Below are positions 34,417 through 42,640 of a DNA stretch of 64,000 nt, one piece after another; positions within the stretch are counted from its first letter, which is position 1; the number at the start of each line of letters is the position of its first letter. Location: the NCBI RefSeq assembly GCF_050113715.1, contig NZ_JBNJQR010000013.1:1-64000 (forward strand), in the 5' to 3' direction. The translations under genes and the position numbers were made by a program. The notes beneath the pieces are model-generated. The model was not told the origin of the DNA. It searched no databases and was given only the letters and a program-made list of their open reading frames with translations. The DNA is from Brevibacillus_H ginsengisoli. Its GTDB lineage: Bacteria; Bacillota; Bacilli; Brevibacillales; Brevibacillaceae.

Positions 34417-35202
34417 TCAACCAAATCGTCCGCTGATGTAATCCTCTGTCTCTTTTCTCGTAGGGTTCGTAAACAGAACAGAGGTATCATTTAACTCAAT
34501 TAATTCTCCCATAAGGAAGAAAGCCGTTTTATCGGAAATACGCGCAGCTTGATGCATGTTATGGGTAACGATTACAATGGTGTATTCTTCTTTTAATTCC
34601 GTGATCAGCTCTTCAATCTTCAATGTGGAGATTGGATCAAGCGCGGAGGCCGGTTCATCCAGCAAAAGAATGGATGGCTGCATGGCAATGGTTCTGGCAA
34701 TACATAGACGCTGCTGCTGCCCACCTGATAATGAAAGCGCAGAGCTATGCAAGCGATCCTTTACTTCATCCCACAAAGCCGCCTTACGCAAGCTCTGTTC
34801 AACAATTTCATCCAGACTTGATTTGTTTTTAGTGCCATGAAATCTTGGGGCAAAGGCTATATTTTCATAAATGGATTTAAAAAATGGATTAGGTCGCTGA
34901 AAAACCATCCCTACAATTTGACGGAGTCCTTCAATATTTACATTGTGATTATTCACTTCGGTGTCTTCTATCTTTATGGAACCCGTAACTCGGCAGCCGG
35001 ATATGAGGTCATTCATTCGATTAATGCTTCGTAAAAAAGTAGACTTCCCACAACCGGACGGACCTATAAAAGCCATGACGGAATTGCGTTCCACTTCCAG
35101 GGATACTTCTTTTACCGCCTTCTTCTCCCCGTAATAAACACTAAGATCCTTGGTTTGAATAATTGTATCGGTAGCTTCAAGCGTATTCATCTGAATGGTC
35201 AT
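34417..35202 (-). CDS. pstB: Phosphate ABC transporter ATPase PstB (copy 2, operonic)
   Basis: ATPase of the Pst phosphate importer, 261 residues. Walker A GPSGCGKSTFLR, signature LSGGQQQRLCIARTI, and Walker B ILLLDEPASALDPIST. I start at ATG 35202 behind GAAGGTGA; ATG 35220, only three bases after the pstA stop, is possible. It is last in pstS-pstC-pstA-pstB, with a terminator behind. The EPAS in Walker B differs from EPTS in copy 1. Confidence 0.95.
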   Translation of the reverse strand: MTIQMNTLEATDTIIQTKDLSVYYGEKKAVKEVSLEVERNSVMAFIGPSGCGKSTFLRSINRMNDLISGCRVTGSIKIEDTEVNNHNVNIEGLRQIVGMVFQRPNPFFKSIYENIAFAPRFHGTKNKSSLDEIVEQSLRKAALWDEVKDRLHSSALSLSGGQQQRLCIARTIAMQPSILLLDEPASALDPISTLKIEELITELKEEYTIVIVTHNMHQAARISDKTAFFLMGELIELNDTSVLFTNPTRKETEDYISGRFG

Positions 35203-35223
35203 CTCTTCACCTTCTCCCATCTC

Positions 35224-36111
35224 TTACGCACCGGACGTCATTTTCTTAAACAGCCATCTGCCAAACCATCTAGCCGAAAGATTGAACGTCAAGACAGCCA
35301 AAATCAGGATAGCCGCAGCACCGTCAGCCACATCTCTCGCGTCTGGCGTTAAGCCTTCACTGTTTACTTTCCAAATGTGCACGGCCAAGGTTTCTGCCGG
35401 TCGGAATGGATTGAGCGGTGATGACGGACCATTCATGGCCATATCGTGGAAATTCAAATCCGGAGAGGACATCCCTGCCGTAAAGAGCAAGGCAGCCGCC
35501 TCACCAAAAACGCGTCCAGCCGCTAGAATTGCGCCAGTCAGGATTCCTGGCAACGCAGCAGGAAGAACCACCGAAGTAATGGTACGCCACTTGGAGATTC
35601 CCAGCGCCAGACTTGCTTCTTTTTGGCTGGAGGGAACACTCCGCAAAGCATCCTCTGTAATACGCACGAGCAGCGGGAGATTGAAGACGGTGAGCGCTAA
35701 TGCTCCCGAAATCAATGAATACCCCCAACCGGTCATATTGACAAACACGAGCAATCCGAACAGACCCACGACAATCGAAGGAAGTGAGGACAACACTTCA
35801 ATACTCAAACGGATAAATTGCGTAAATTTATTATTGGGTGCATATTCAGCCATGTAAATACCGGCGCCAAGGCCCAATGGCAATGCGATGATCATGGTTA
35901 ACACCAAAAGGTAAAAGGAGTTGAACAATTGAGGGCCGATCCCTCCGCCTGCACTCGAGATATTTGGTGGCGACGTGATGAAATCAAGCGTTAATTTGTG
36001 CCAGCCTTTCGTCAAAATGAACCCAAGTAGGATAAACAACAAGACCACGATAAGTATCGCAATCGTCGTTAAGGTAATTGTGGCGATCCGATCTTTGATC
36101 CTTGCACTCAT
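35224..36111 (-). CDS. pstA: Phosphate ABC transporter permease PstA
   Basis: Membrane permease of 295 residues with six hydrophobic segments. The cytoplasmic EAA-type loop (EDALRSVPSSQKEASLALGISKWRTI) contacts the ATPase. PLGLGAGIYMAEYAP is typical of the family. It overlaps pstC by an ATGA, so translation is coupled. Confidence 0.96.
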   Translation of the reverse strand: MSARIKDRIATITLTTIAILIVVLLFILLGFILTKGWHKLTLDFITSPPNISSAGGGIGPQLFNSFYLLVLTMIIALPLGLGAGIYMAEYAPNNKFTQFIRLSIEVLSSLPSIVVGLFGLLVFVNMTGWGYSLISGALALTVFNLPLLVRITEDALRSVPSSQKEASLALGISKWRTITSVVLPAALPGILTGAILAAGRVFGEAAALLFTAGMSSPDLNFHDMAMNGPSSPLNPFRPAETLAVHIWKVNSEGLTPDARDVADGAAAILILAVLTFNLSARWFGRWLFKKMTSGA

Positions 36112-37103
36112 TTACTCACCATCTTCTTTCTACCCAGGATGCGAATTAACATGATAAACCCGAAAGACATGAGCAATAGCAAGAGTGCCATCGACCATAA
36201 GGCATTGTTGTAGGGTGTACCCTGAATGGTGTTCCCCATGTTCAATGTGATCCCACTCGTTAAGGTATTGGTAGGATCCAGAAGGCTTGTTGGCAATTTG
36301 GTCGTATTCCCGATGACCATCTGTACAGCCAAAGCTTCACCAAACGCGCGCGCCATACCCAAAACAATCGCGGTTAAACATCCTGGCATCGCGCTGTGAA
36401 GGACGACGTTCCAAATGGTTTGCCATCTGGTAGCCCCTAATGCCAGGGAAGCGTTGCGAATATCTTGCGGAACTGCTTCAATCGCGTCCGTAGCTACACT
36501 GGTGACGGTAGGAAGAATCATAATGGCAAGAACAATTCCACCAGCCAGCAAGCTGAATCCCAAGACATCAAACTTGTCACGAATCAGTGGAACCAAAATC
36601 GTAAGACCTATATATCCATAAACGACTGACGGAATGCCTACTAGTAATTCAATAACAGGCTTCAGTACTTTTTTTCCGAGAGTTGGGTAAATCTCTGTCA
36701 TGAAAATCGCTGCCCCAATTCCAAGCGGAGCGGCAATAATCGCCGCAAGAAACGTGACCAAAAATGATCCGACAATGAAAGGAAGCACGCCGAAAAGAGG
36801 TGTATCACCCTCTGGATCCCACTTCAGACCCGTAATAAAATCAACAAAATTCACTTTATCCACGAAGAATGTAGATAATCCTTTAGATGCGATAAAATAT
36901 GTGATTGAAAGAACAACAAGTATTAACAAACCTGCGCATACCATTGTGAGAATTCTCCCTACTGAATTCTCAACATGCTGTTTCTTGTTTTTATTCAACA
37001 GTTTATGTTTGATCTCCGATTGATTCGGATGAACGGTTTTATTTCTCTGTGTCACGATCCCTTTTGAGATGGTTGTCCCTTGCGCCCCTTGATGACTCAT
37101 CAT
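36108..37103 (-). CDS. pstC: Phosphate ABC transporter permease PstC
   Basis: Partner permease of PstA, 331 residues. About 45 hydrophilic residues at the N-terminus precede six membrane segments. APLGIGAAIFMTEIYPTLGKK and the coupling loop DAIEAVPQDIRNASLALGATRWQTI are present. Two adjacent ATGs (37103 and 37100) follow GAGGAGG; the second has the better spacing. It lies 81 bases after pstS. Confidence 0.96.
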   Translation of the reverse strand: MMSHQGAQGTTISKGIVTQRNKTVHPNQSEIKHKLLNKNKKQHVENSVGRILTMVCAGLLILVVLSITYFIASKGLSTFFVDKVNFVDFITGLKWDPEGDTPLFGVLPFIVGSFLVTFLAAIIAAPLGIGAAIFMTEIYPTLGKKVLKPVIELLVGIPSVVYGYIGLTILVPLIRDKFDVLGFSLLAGGIVLAIMILPTVTSVATDAIEAVPQDIRNASLALGATRWQTIWNVVLHSAMPGCLTAIVLGMARAFGEALAVQMVIGNTTKLPTSLLDPTNTLTSGITLNMGNTIQGTPYNNALWSMALLLLLMSFGFIMLIRILGRKKMVSK

Positions 37104-37184
37104 GTACCTCCTCTTTAAACATGAGAATGAGGGGTAGATTCACCCCTCTTCTCTATTTAGAACCTGTCTTGCTCATTCAACTTC

Positions 37185-38105
37185 TTATTTTTGTGTAAGC
37201 TTGCCTGTAGCGTCGCGTTCTACTTTCATATCTGTGATTGGGATAAATTTAAGATTCGTTACAGTACTTTTTTGAACGTCAGGAGAAAGTACATAATCCA
37301 TGAATGCCTTCGCAGTATCTGTTGCTTCCCCTTTGGTGTACATATGCTCGTACGCCCATACTGGATATTTGTTAGTTGTGATGTTATCAGCAGTTGCTTC
37401 TACGCCATCCAATTTCAAAGGTTTTACAGTGTCGTTGATGTAAGAAAGAGCCAAGTAACCGATTGCTCCAGGAGTTTCTGCGATGATTTTGCGAACTGTA
37501 CCTGAAGAATCTTCTGTAATACCTTCCGCTTCTTCTTTACCACCCAACGCTAAATTGTGGAAAACTGCGCGAGTACCGGAGCTTTTCGGACGGTTAACCA
37601 ATGTGATTTTCATATCGGCGCCGTTTACTTGTTTCCAGTTTGTGATTTTGCCGGTAAAAATATCGATTAATTGTTGTTTGGTCAGGTTGTCTACGCCTAC
37701 TTTCGGGCTAACGGCAGCCACGATCCCAACAACGGCTACTTTATGGTCAGTTAGATCACTTGCTGTAATTCCTTTTTTCTCTTCTGCGAAAATATCGGAG
37801 TTACCGATTGTTGCAGCGCCGCTTGCCACTTGGCTCAATCCAGTACCGCTTCCGCCGCCTTGTACTTGAATTTGTGCGCCTGCGTTTTTCGCCATGAAGT
37901 CTTTTGCAGCTTGTTCAACTAATGGTTGCAAAGCAGTAGATCCAACCGCTGTGATTGGCGCGCCTGTTTTTGTTTCAGAGGCAGCTGGCTGTTGAGTATT
38001 AGATTGTGCAGGAGCTGGTTGAGCATTGCTTCCGCCGCCGCAACCGGTCAAGAGCATTCCAACTGATAGTACACAAGCCATGAAAATGGATGAAATCTTT
38101 TTCAA
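37185..38105 (-). CDS. pstS: Phosphate-binding lipoprotein PstS
   Basis: Extracellular phosphate receptor anchored through Cys22 (VGMLLTGCGGG). A Gln/Pro/Ala-rich spacer leads to ITAVGSTALQPL, GGGSGTGLSQVASG and RPKSSGTRAVF, the residues that hold phosphate. The protein has 306 residues. The start is TTG at 38105 behind AAGGGGG. It is the first gene of pstS-C-A-B and stands directly behind a PHO box and promoter. Confidence 0.97.
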   Translation of the reverse strand: MKKISSIFMACVLSVGMLLTGCGGGSNAQPAPAQSNTQQPAASETKTGAPITAVGSTALQPLVEQAAKDFMAKNAGAQIQVQGGGSGTGLSQVASGAATIGNSDIFAEEKKGITASDLTDHKVAVVGIVAAVSPKVGVDNLTKQQLIDIFTGKITNWKQVNGADMKITLVNRPKSSGTRAVFHNLALGGKEEAEGITEDSSGTVRKIIAETPGAIGYLALSYINDTVKPLKLDGVEATADNITTNKYPVWAYEHMYTKGEATDTAKAFMDYVLSPDVQKSTVTNLKFIPITDMKVERDATGKLTQK

Positions 38106-38151
38106 GGTAAAGCCCCCTTAACGATTTTGCTGAATTCTTTCAACACTTGTA

Positions 38152-38205
38152 ATAGTACTTGATAAGCTTAAAGAGACGATTAAGGGAATATTAAAGGATT
38201 GTTAA
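38152..38205 (-). promoter_or_regulatory. PHO box and promoter of pstSCAB
   Basis: On the minus strand four hexamers TTAACA, TTAATA, TTAATC and TTTAAG are spaced exactly 11 bases apart (plus-strand positions 38200, 38189, 38178, 38167). This is the arrangement bound by phosphorylated PhoP in Bacillus. A -10 candidate, TACTAT, is at 38152-38157, nine bases from the nearest repeat. Confidence 0.88.
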
Positions 38206-38279
38206 GATTAAACGTGAGAAGATTTACATAAGGAAATATCCCCCCGTATTTCTATTGAATTAGCTTTATTATTCCAGCA

Positions 38280-38789
38280 TCATAAAGAAATTATTTCAGT
38301 CTTCACTTTCATCTGCGGATTCTCTGACTGGAAGAGATGGGAAACGATCGGAAGTTCAAGAATACTGCGATCCTTACCAGGTCCGTAGTAATCGGATTCC
38401 GTATGTCTCACGCGGAAGCCGTACGCTTCTAAAGCTTTAATGGATGGTATATTAGTGTCTTTCACTGTGACCAGCACGCGCTGAAGATTGGGAAATTGCC
38501 GAAGAGAAATTAGCCTCGTCTCTATAAATTTCTTGCCGATCCCCATCCCTTGGTACTCGCTGGAGACATTGCTGAACAATAACCAGCCGGTCGTTTGATA
38601 CATATCAATCCCCGCGCAACAAAATCCAATCAAGCGCTCCTGAACGGTGGCTTTAAATATAAGGTCGGGAAACAGCTCAAAGTATTTTTTCAACTCGTGT
38701 AAATTCATACGATCTGGTATGGTTACATCGGCCAATTGAATCATGTCATGAAAATCATCTCTGGTTGCTAATGAAATATATACTTCCAT
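38280..38789 (-). CDS. GNAT family N-acetyltransferase
   Basis: Cytosolic acetyltransferase of 169 residues, substrate unknown. The acetyl-CoA site is in SSEYQGMGIGKKFIETRL, followed by VTVKDTNIPSIKALEAYGFRV. I start at ATG 38789, which GGTGGGGG precedes by 8 bases; a longer frame to 38909 lacks a ribosome binding site. It is divergent from the DUF378 gene and unrelated by sequence to the pst genes beside it. Confidence 0.85.
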   Translation of the reverse strand: MEVYISLATRDDFHDMIQLADVTIPDRMNLHELKKYFELFPDLIFKATVQERLIGFCCAGIDMYQTTGWLLFSNVSSEYQGMGIGKKFIETRLISLRQFPNLQRVLVTVKDTNIPSIKALEAYGFRVRHTESDYYGPGKDRSILELPIVSHLFQSENPQMKVKTEIISL

Positions 38790-38956
38790 TGTGATTGCCC
38801 CCACCTTTATGTCCGAATAGCACCAGTTTACTAACCGCATATGAAGATCCTGTGGCGAGAGTGTAAATAATACTTGAATAAGGCTTGGCCCATTGAATAA
38901 GGATTTCACGATATGGAGATGATGGTATTGACCAACATTCTAGGAGTGTGGAAGCT

Positions 38957-39151
38957 GTGGACAAACTTGCTTTAATTCTTGTCATCATTGGGGCTGTAAA
39001 CTGGGGACTCATTGGCTTATTTCATCTGGACTTGGTTGCCGCCATTTTTGGAGGTTCAACCTCCATTGGCAGTCGGGTGATCTATTCCCTCGTAGGTCTT
39101 GCCGGGATTTACTCGATTAAGTTTCTTGTGGCTGAGCGGGCCCGATCATAA
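38957..39151 (+). CDS. DUF378 family small membrane protein
   Basis: A 64-residue protein with two hydrophobic segments and the family sequence ALILVIIGAVNWGLIGLFHLD. I choose GTG 38957, 10 bases behind AGGAG; GTG 38948 is too close to it. Function unknown. A bidirectional terminator follows. Confidence 0.85.
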   Translation: MDKLALILVIIGAVNWGLIGLFHLDLVAAIFGGSTSIGSRVIYSLVGLAGIYSIKFLVAERARS

Positions 39152-39154
39152 GAA

Positions 39155-39188
39155 AAGAAGCTCACACCCTATTCGGTGTGAGCTTCTT
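39155..39188. terminator. Bidirectional terminator
   Basis: AAGAAGCTCACACC (39155-39168) pairs perfectly with 39175-39188. It lies between the convergent DUF378 and GerMN genes, with T residues on either side of the stem. Confidence 0.85.
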
Positions 39189-39208
39189 ACGTTTATTCAG
39201 TGCGGTCT

Positions 39209-39784
39209 TTACTGCTGCAAGTCTTTTCTGGTTAACGGCACGCTCGTGTCCATATGGCCCATGAGGGAATCGGTGGGCTTACCGTCGACCAGAATGACGA
39301 TTTTCTGGATTTCCGGGAATTGAAAGAAGCTTTTCATTAAAGCATCCATCGCATATAATTCCCCGGTGGAGCCAAGGTTGTACACGTTTTTCCCGGAAGC
39401 GTCAATGGTCAGCTGACCTTCCTTGAACTTGATTGAATGGTACTGAAATTTGTCCCAAAGCGCCTCATGGCCTTTTTTTCCTGGATGCCCCAACAGAGCC
39501 AACACTTGCTCGTATTTCTCGTGGTTATCTTGATACGTGATTTCATGCTGCTCTTCTTCAAGATTCGTAGCATCTGGATTGCTGTAATACACTTTGATCT
39601 GCGCCTTCTCCTTAGCCTTTTGTGGCTCTGGCTGAGGCTCGGTTGGTTGAGTAGTAGAGGCAGAAGAATTCGCTGTCTGCTTTGGTGTCGTATCAACGGT
39701 CTGCTTTTGAGCTGGAGCGGTGCCACAAGCCGTCAAAACACTGATTAAGGTAACGATCACGAGTGATCGAAGCAACTGTTTCAT
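39209..39784 (-). CDS. GerMN-domain lipoprotein
   Basis: Lipoprotein of 191 residues (lipobox VLTACG, Cys20). A Thr/Ser/Gln/Pro-rich linker precedes a GerMN domain (about 62-185) with IKVYYSNPDATNLEEEQ, LWDKFQYHSIKFKEGQLTID and FPEIQKIVILVDG. GerM of Bacillus acts in sporulation and germination, and single-domain versions like this are common. AGGAGG precedes the ATG. The amidase gene lies 24 bases upstream on the same strand, so the pair probably works on the cell wall. Confidence 0.9.
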   Translation of the reverse strand: MKQLLRSLVIVTLISVLTACGTAPAQKQTVDTTPKQTANSSASTTQPTEPQPEPQKAKEKAQIKVYYSNPDATNLEEEQHEITYQDNHEKYEQVLALLGHPGKKGHEALWDKFQYHSIKFKEGQLTIDASGKNVYNLGSTGELYAMDALMKSFFQFPEIQKIVILVDGKPTDSLMGHMDTSVPLTRKDLQQ

Positions 39785-39808
39785 GAGTTGACCTCCTGTT
39801 ATCCACGT

Positions 39809-41458
39809 TTAATGGTGGGATTGATAGTATTCACGAATAGCATCAGCCAGTGCTTGCGCTATTTGGGCTTGGAAATCAGGAGAGGTTAGTTGGCTGTTCT
39901 CGATTTGATTGGTGAGAAAGCCTGTTTCGGTCAGTACCGCAGGCATCGTAGTCTGTTTAATCACGACGAATGGAGCTGTCTGCACTCCTCGATCCGGAAA
40001 CTTCGTAGCCCCGACCAAGTGGCGATGCACGATATTAGCAAACTCCTTGCTAACACCATTATAGTAGTAGGTTTCCGTACCTCGGCTATCCGGTTTAAAC
40101 GAGTTGGCGTGAATAGAGATAAACAAATCAGCACCCATATCATTGGCAATCTTGGCTCGATCCTTCAACTCAACGAACGTATCAGTGGAACGAGTCGCCA
40201 CCACTTGGAACTCTGGATACTTCTTCAAATCTTCAACCAGTTTTTTGGCCACACTAAGATTATAATCCTTCTCGTCGTTTCCTGATACTCCTTTGGCGCC
40301 TGGGTCCTTACCGCCGTGTCCGGCATCAACAACAATTAAATAACCCGTTTTTTGTGGCGCTGTATTGAGACTAATCGATATTTCATTTTGATTGGTTGTG
40401 ATCGTATACTTGGCGTTCTGAGACAACTCCAGTACAACACGTACCGTATAAGGTGATTCGCTATATTGACCATATCGAACATTCTGGATAAGCGGCGATG
40501 GCATAGCCGCAGCTGTTTGCTGACTATCGGCGGTTGGTCCCGCAGCCGATGAATCCGTCTGATTACTGCTATCAGCGGGATTCGATTCTGGCGAGGATTC
40601 CGCAGCAGGTAAAGTCAGATTGTGTTCGTCTATCTGATCCGCCAGCTTGGTATTGGGTAAATCAATGACCAATCTCCGAGGGTTGTCCAACATGAACGAT
40701 TGAGGAGTTACTGGTATAGACGTTTTTAGAATAACGTGGTTGGGATCGGTTACCGTATATCCCTCAAAGTATTGAAGGTGCTCTACCATTACTTGATTTC
40801 GATCACTATCCCAAGAGATGTGTCCATTTAGCAGGGAATCAAGAACAGAAATAGGTGCCACCTTCACAGAGTCAATCGTTTTCATTAGATCAAGCGGAAG
40901 ATCAGAGGCATTCACCCCTACTTTTTGCAAAATAGGTTGAACAGGCATATATAACGTATCGTCGAGTTTGTATGATTTGACTGAATTGGATACGTCTTCT
41001 CCATTGATATGTACTTGAACCGATTGATTCGCGATCACTGTACGGGAAGTTGGATCCCATCCGATTGTCGAGCCAAGAGCTTCGCCAACGAAACGAAGAG
41101 GCAAAAGCATCCGATGATTCATAATTTGCGGAGGAGTATCCAACTTGACACTCTTATCATTAATCGATGCTTGTATATTGTCCAATTGCATTTTGATTGA
41201 TTTTTGGCCCTGAATAACGGTAGCTGTTTGGGTATCCTGATCCCATTGAACCTCGGCACCCATCTTCTCCGCAACGACACGGACGGGCACCATCGTCCTG
41301 CCATCACTAATCATAGGAGGTACATCTGCCTCCACCTGTTTTCCCTCGATGACTAAGTGAATCGCATCAGAAGGGGATGAAGCAGCAGCCGATACCATAC
41401 AAGGAACGACCAACATCAAACAAATCAGCATAAACACGCTTGTCCAAAAACGTTTCAT
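39809..41458 (-). CDS. N-acetylmuramoyl-L-alanine amidase with stalk and AMIN domains
   Basis: Secreted 549-residue zinc amidase that cleaves the MurNAc-L-Ala bond. A signal peptide (1-25) is followed by two copper-amine-oxidase-like stalk repeats (MVPVRVVAEKMGAEVQWD and LLPLRFVGEALGSTIGWD). Next is a degenerate third one, then an AMIN-type region, a Ser/Ala/Gln linker and Amidase_3 from about 370. Zinc ligands are in VVDAGHGGKDPGA, the Glu after GNDEKDYN, and FISIHANSF; the catalytic Glu is in VLTETGFLTN. It is larger than CwlD. Probably co-transcribed with the GerMN gene. Confidence 0.93.
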   Translation of the reverse strand: MKRFWTSVFMLICLMLVVPCMVSAAASSPSDAIHLVIEGKQVEADVPPMISDGRTMVPVRVVAEKMGAEVQWDQDTQTATVIQGQKSIKMQLDNIQASINDKSVKLDTPPQIMNHRMLLPLRFVGEALGSTIGWDPTSRTVIANQSVQVHINGEDVSNSVKSYKLDDTLYMPVQPILQKVGVNASDLPLDLMKTIDSVKVAPISVLDSLLNGHISWDSDRNQVMVEHLQYFEGYTVTDPNHVILKTSIPVTPQSFMLDNPRRLVIDLPNTKLADQIDEHNLTLPAAESSPESNPADSSNQTDSSAAGPTADSQQTAAAMPSPLIQNVRYGQYSESPYTVRVVLELSQNAKYTITTNQNEISISLNTAPQKTGYLIVVDAGHGGKDPGAKGVSGNDEKDYNLSVAKKLVEDLKKYPEFQVVATRSTDTFVELKDRAKIANDMGADLFISIHANSFKPDSRGTETYYYNGVSKEFANIVHRHLVGATKFPDRGVQTAPFVVIKQTTMPAVLTETGFLTNQIENSQLTSPDFQAQIAQALADAIREYYQSHH

Positions 41459-41668
41459 TCCAAACCTCTCTTTCTCCTCGATGTAGTATACATGTGGTGA
41501 ATTTTGTTGCTATATCAACGAATTAGACGTAACTTGTCCGAAAATGTTACCTTAATATACTCATACTACCATTCTGAAAATCTGATTACTATGAGAGCGG
41601 AGAACTAAAATAGGAAGAACTCCGCATAATTGGGAGCCTCCCTATTTAGGAAAAATCAATGATATTCA

Positions 41669-42199
41669 TCAACGACCAAATCCACGCCCTTTGGGCAATG
41701 CTTGCGTTTTCCCTATTATCCCTGTTTTCCCTTTTACCCCTGTTTTCCCTGCTATCCCTGCTATCCCTTTTAATCCGCCGTTAGCCAAGAACTGTTGAAT
41801 CATTCCCATTACTGCCGGATTGCCGAGAATTTTCATCGTATCTCTTACTTTTGGATTGTTTAGTTGCGGGATAACTCCACCCAATTGGGGAAGAAGCGGC
41901 AATAACTCCTCTATGGGAAGTGAAAGAGGTTTCTGTTTCACTTCAGGTTCAACTGTAATAGGTACATTCCGGGGCCGACGAGAGAATAGTCCTCCGCGAC
42001 GTGTAGATGGTGCGACAGGCTTTAGTCGCGCGAGAACGGTCTTCATTTCATCCATATTTCGATGGACGAAAGCTATTTCCTCTAGCAATTGATTGTTCTG
42101 AGACGTGACCCGCTCAACATTTGCCTCATTCGCCTGGATCAGTTGATGAAGTAAATTCTTCATCTCGTTATTATGGGAGTGCTTCTTTTTCTTGCTCAC
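41669..42199 (-). CDS. Hypothetical protein with short collagen-like tail
   Basis: Not recognised as a whole. A basic start (MSKKKKHSHNN) precedes a coiled-coil stretch (about 12-58, HQLIQANEANVERV). A Pro-rich part with LPIEELLPLLPQLGGVIPQLN follows, and the C-terminus has Gly-X-Y repeats (GIAGIAGKTGVKGKTGIIG). The DNA of the repeats is itself a run of near-identical 9-base units. The start is GTG at 42199 with a poor ribosome binding site; ATG at codon 13 is an alternative. It follows the 85-residue gene by 26 bases. A spore-surface or structural role is a guess. Confidence 0.6.
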   Translation of the reverse strand: MSKKKKHSHNNEMKNLLHQLIQANEANVERVTSQNNQLLEEIAFVHRNMDEMKTVLARLKPVAPSTRRGGLFSRRPRNVPITVEPEVKQKPLSLPIEELLPLLPQLGGVIPQLNNPKVRDTMKILGNPAVMGMIQQFLANGGLKGIAGIAGKTGVKGKTGIIGKTQALPKGRGFGR

Positions 42200-42225
42200 T
42201 TTGGTAGCGATAGCACATGCACCCC

Positions 42226-42483
42226 TTATTTAAACCGTTTCTTGATCTCATTGAGATCATTTTGGGTCATGCCTTTTTTGGAAAGTTGATTTAATAGACT
42301 GCTTGTATTTTCGGTGCGAGCCATACTTTTAAATTTGCTTACATACGAGTTGAGTTCATTTTCAGTAAAAGTACGACCTGTTTTTCTGCCAAGTTCTTTG
42401 ATGACTTCTCTTAGCCCTGCATCTGTTTTCAATTTCTCCTTTGGGATCGAACTGGCGATGCTTAGTAACTTGCGAATGTCCAC
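42226..42483 (-). CDS. Hypothetical small helical protein, possibly SpoVIF-like
   Basis: An 85-residue soluble protein. LLSIASSIPKEKLKTDAGLR followed by EVIKELGRKTGRTFTENEL resembles by eye the first part of stage VI sporulation protein F, where lysine-rich helices and a Leu-Arg-x-Leu-Ile motif occur. The end, GMTQNDLNEIKKRFK, is strongly basic. It is the first gene of a probable pair with the collagen-like gene. The family assignment is weak. Confidence 0.65.
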   Translation of the reverse strand: MDIRKLLSIASSIPKEKLKTDAGLREVIKELGRKTGRTFTENELNSYVSKFKSMARTENTSSLLNQLSKKGMTQNDLNEIKKRFK

Positions 42484-42593
42484 TGTCTCTCCTCCTTTTT
42501 ACTAAACCTATTCCATTTACTTTATGTCAAAAGGAGCAAGCTGGTATGGACATCTGTAGGAGGTACAAGAGCACAAATTAAACTTTCCAACAT

Positions 42594-42630
42594 AAAAAAC
42601 AGGGACACCGTTTCGGTATCCCTGTTTTTT
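42594..42630 (-). terminator. Terminator after the first OppA-type gene
   Basis: AAAAAACAGGG-A-ACCG pairs with CGGT-A-CCCTGTTTTTT around a 3-base loop, with a long T tract on the minus strand. Confidence 0.9.
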
Positions 42631-42640
42631 ATGTTCTCTA

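Noticed and set aside
41580..41640. Hairpin downstream of the collagen-like gene as a terminator
   Set aside because: CCTATTTTAG and CTAAATAGG segments can pair, but there is no T tract and the loop is long, so I did not call it.
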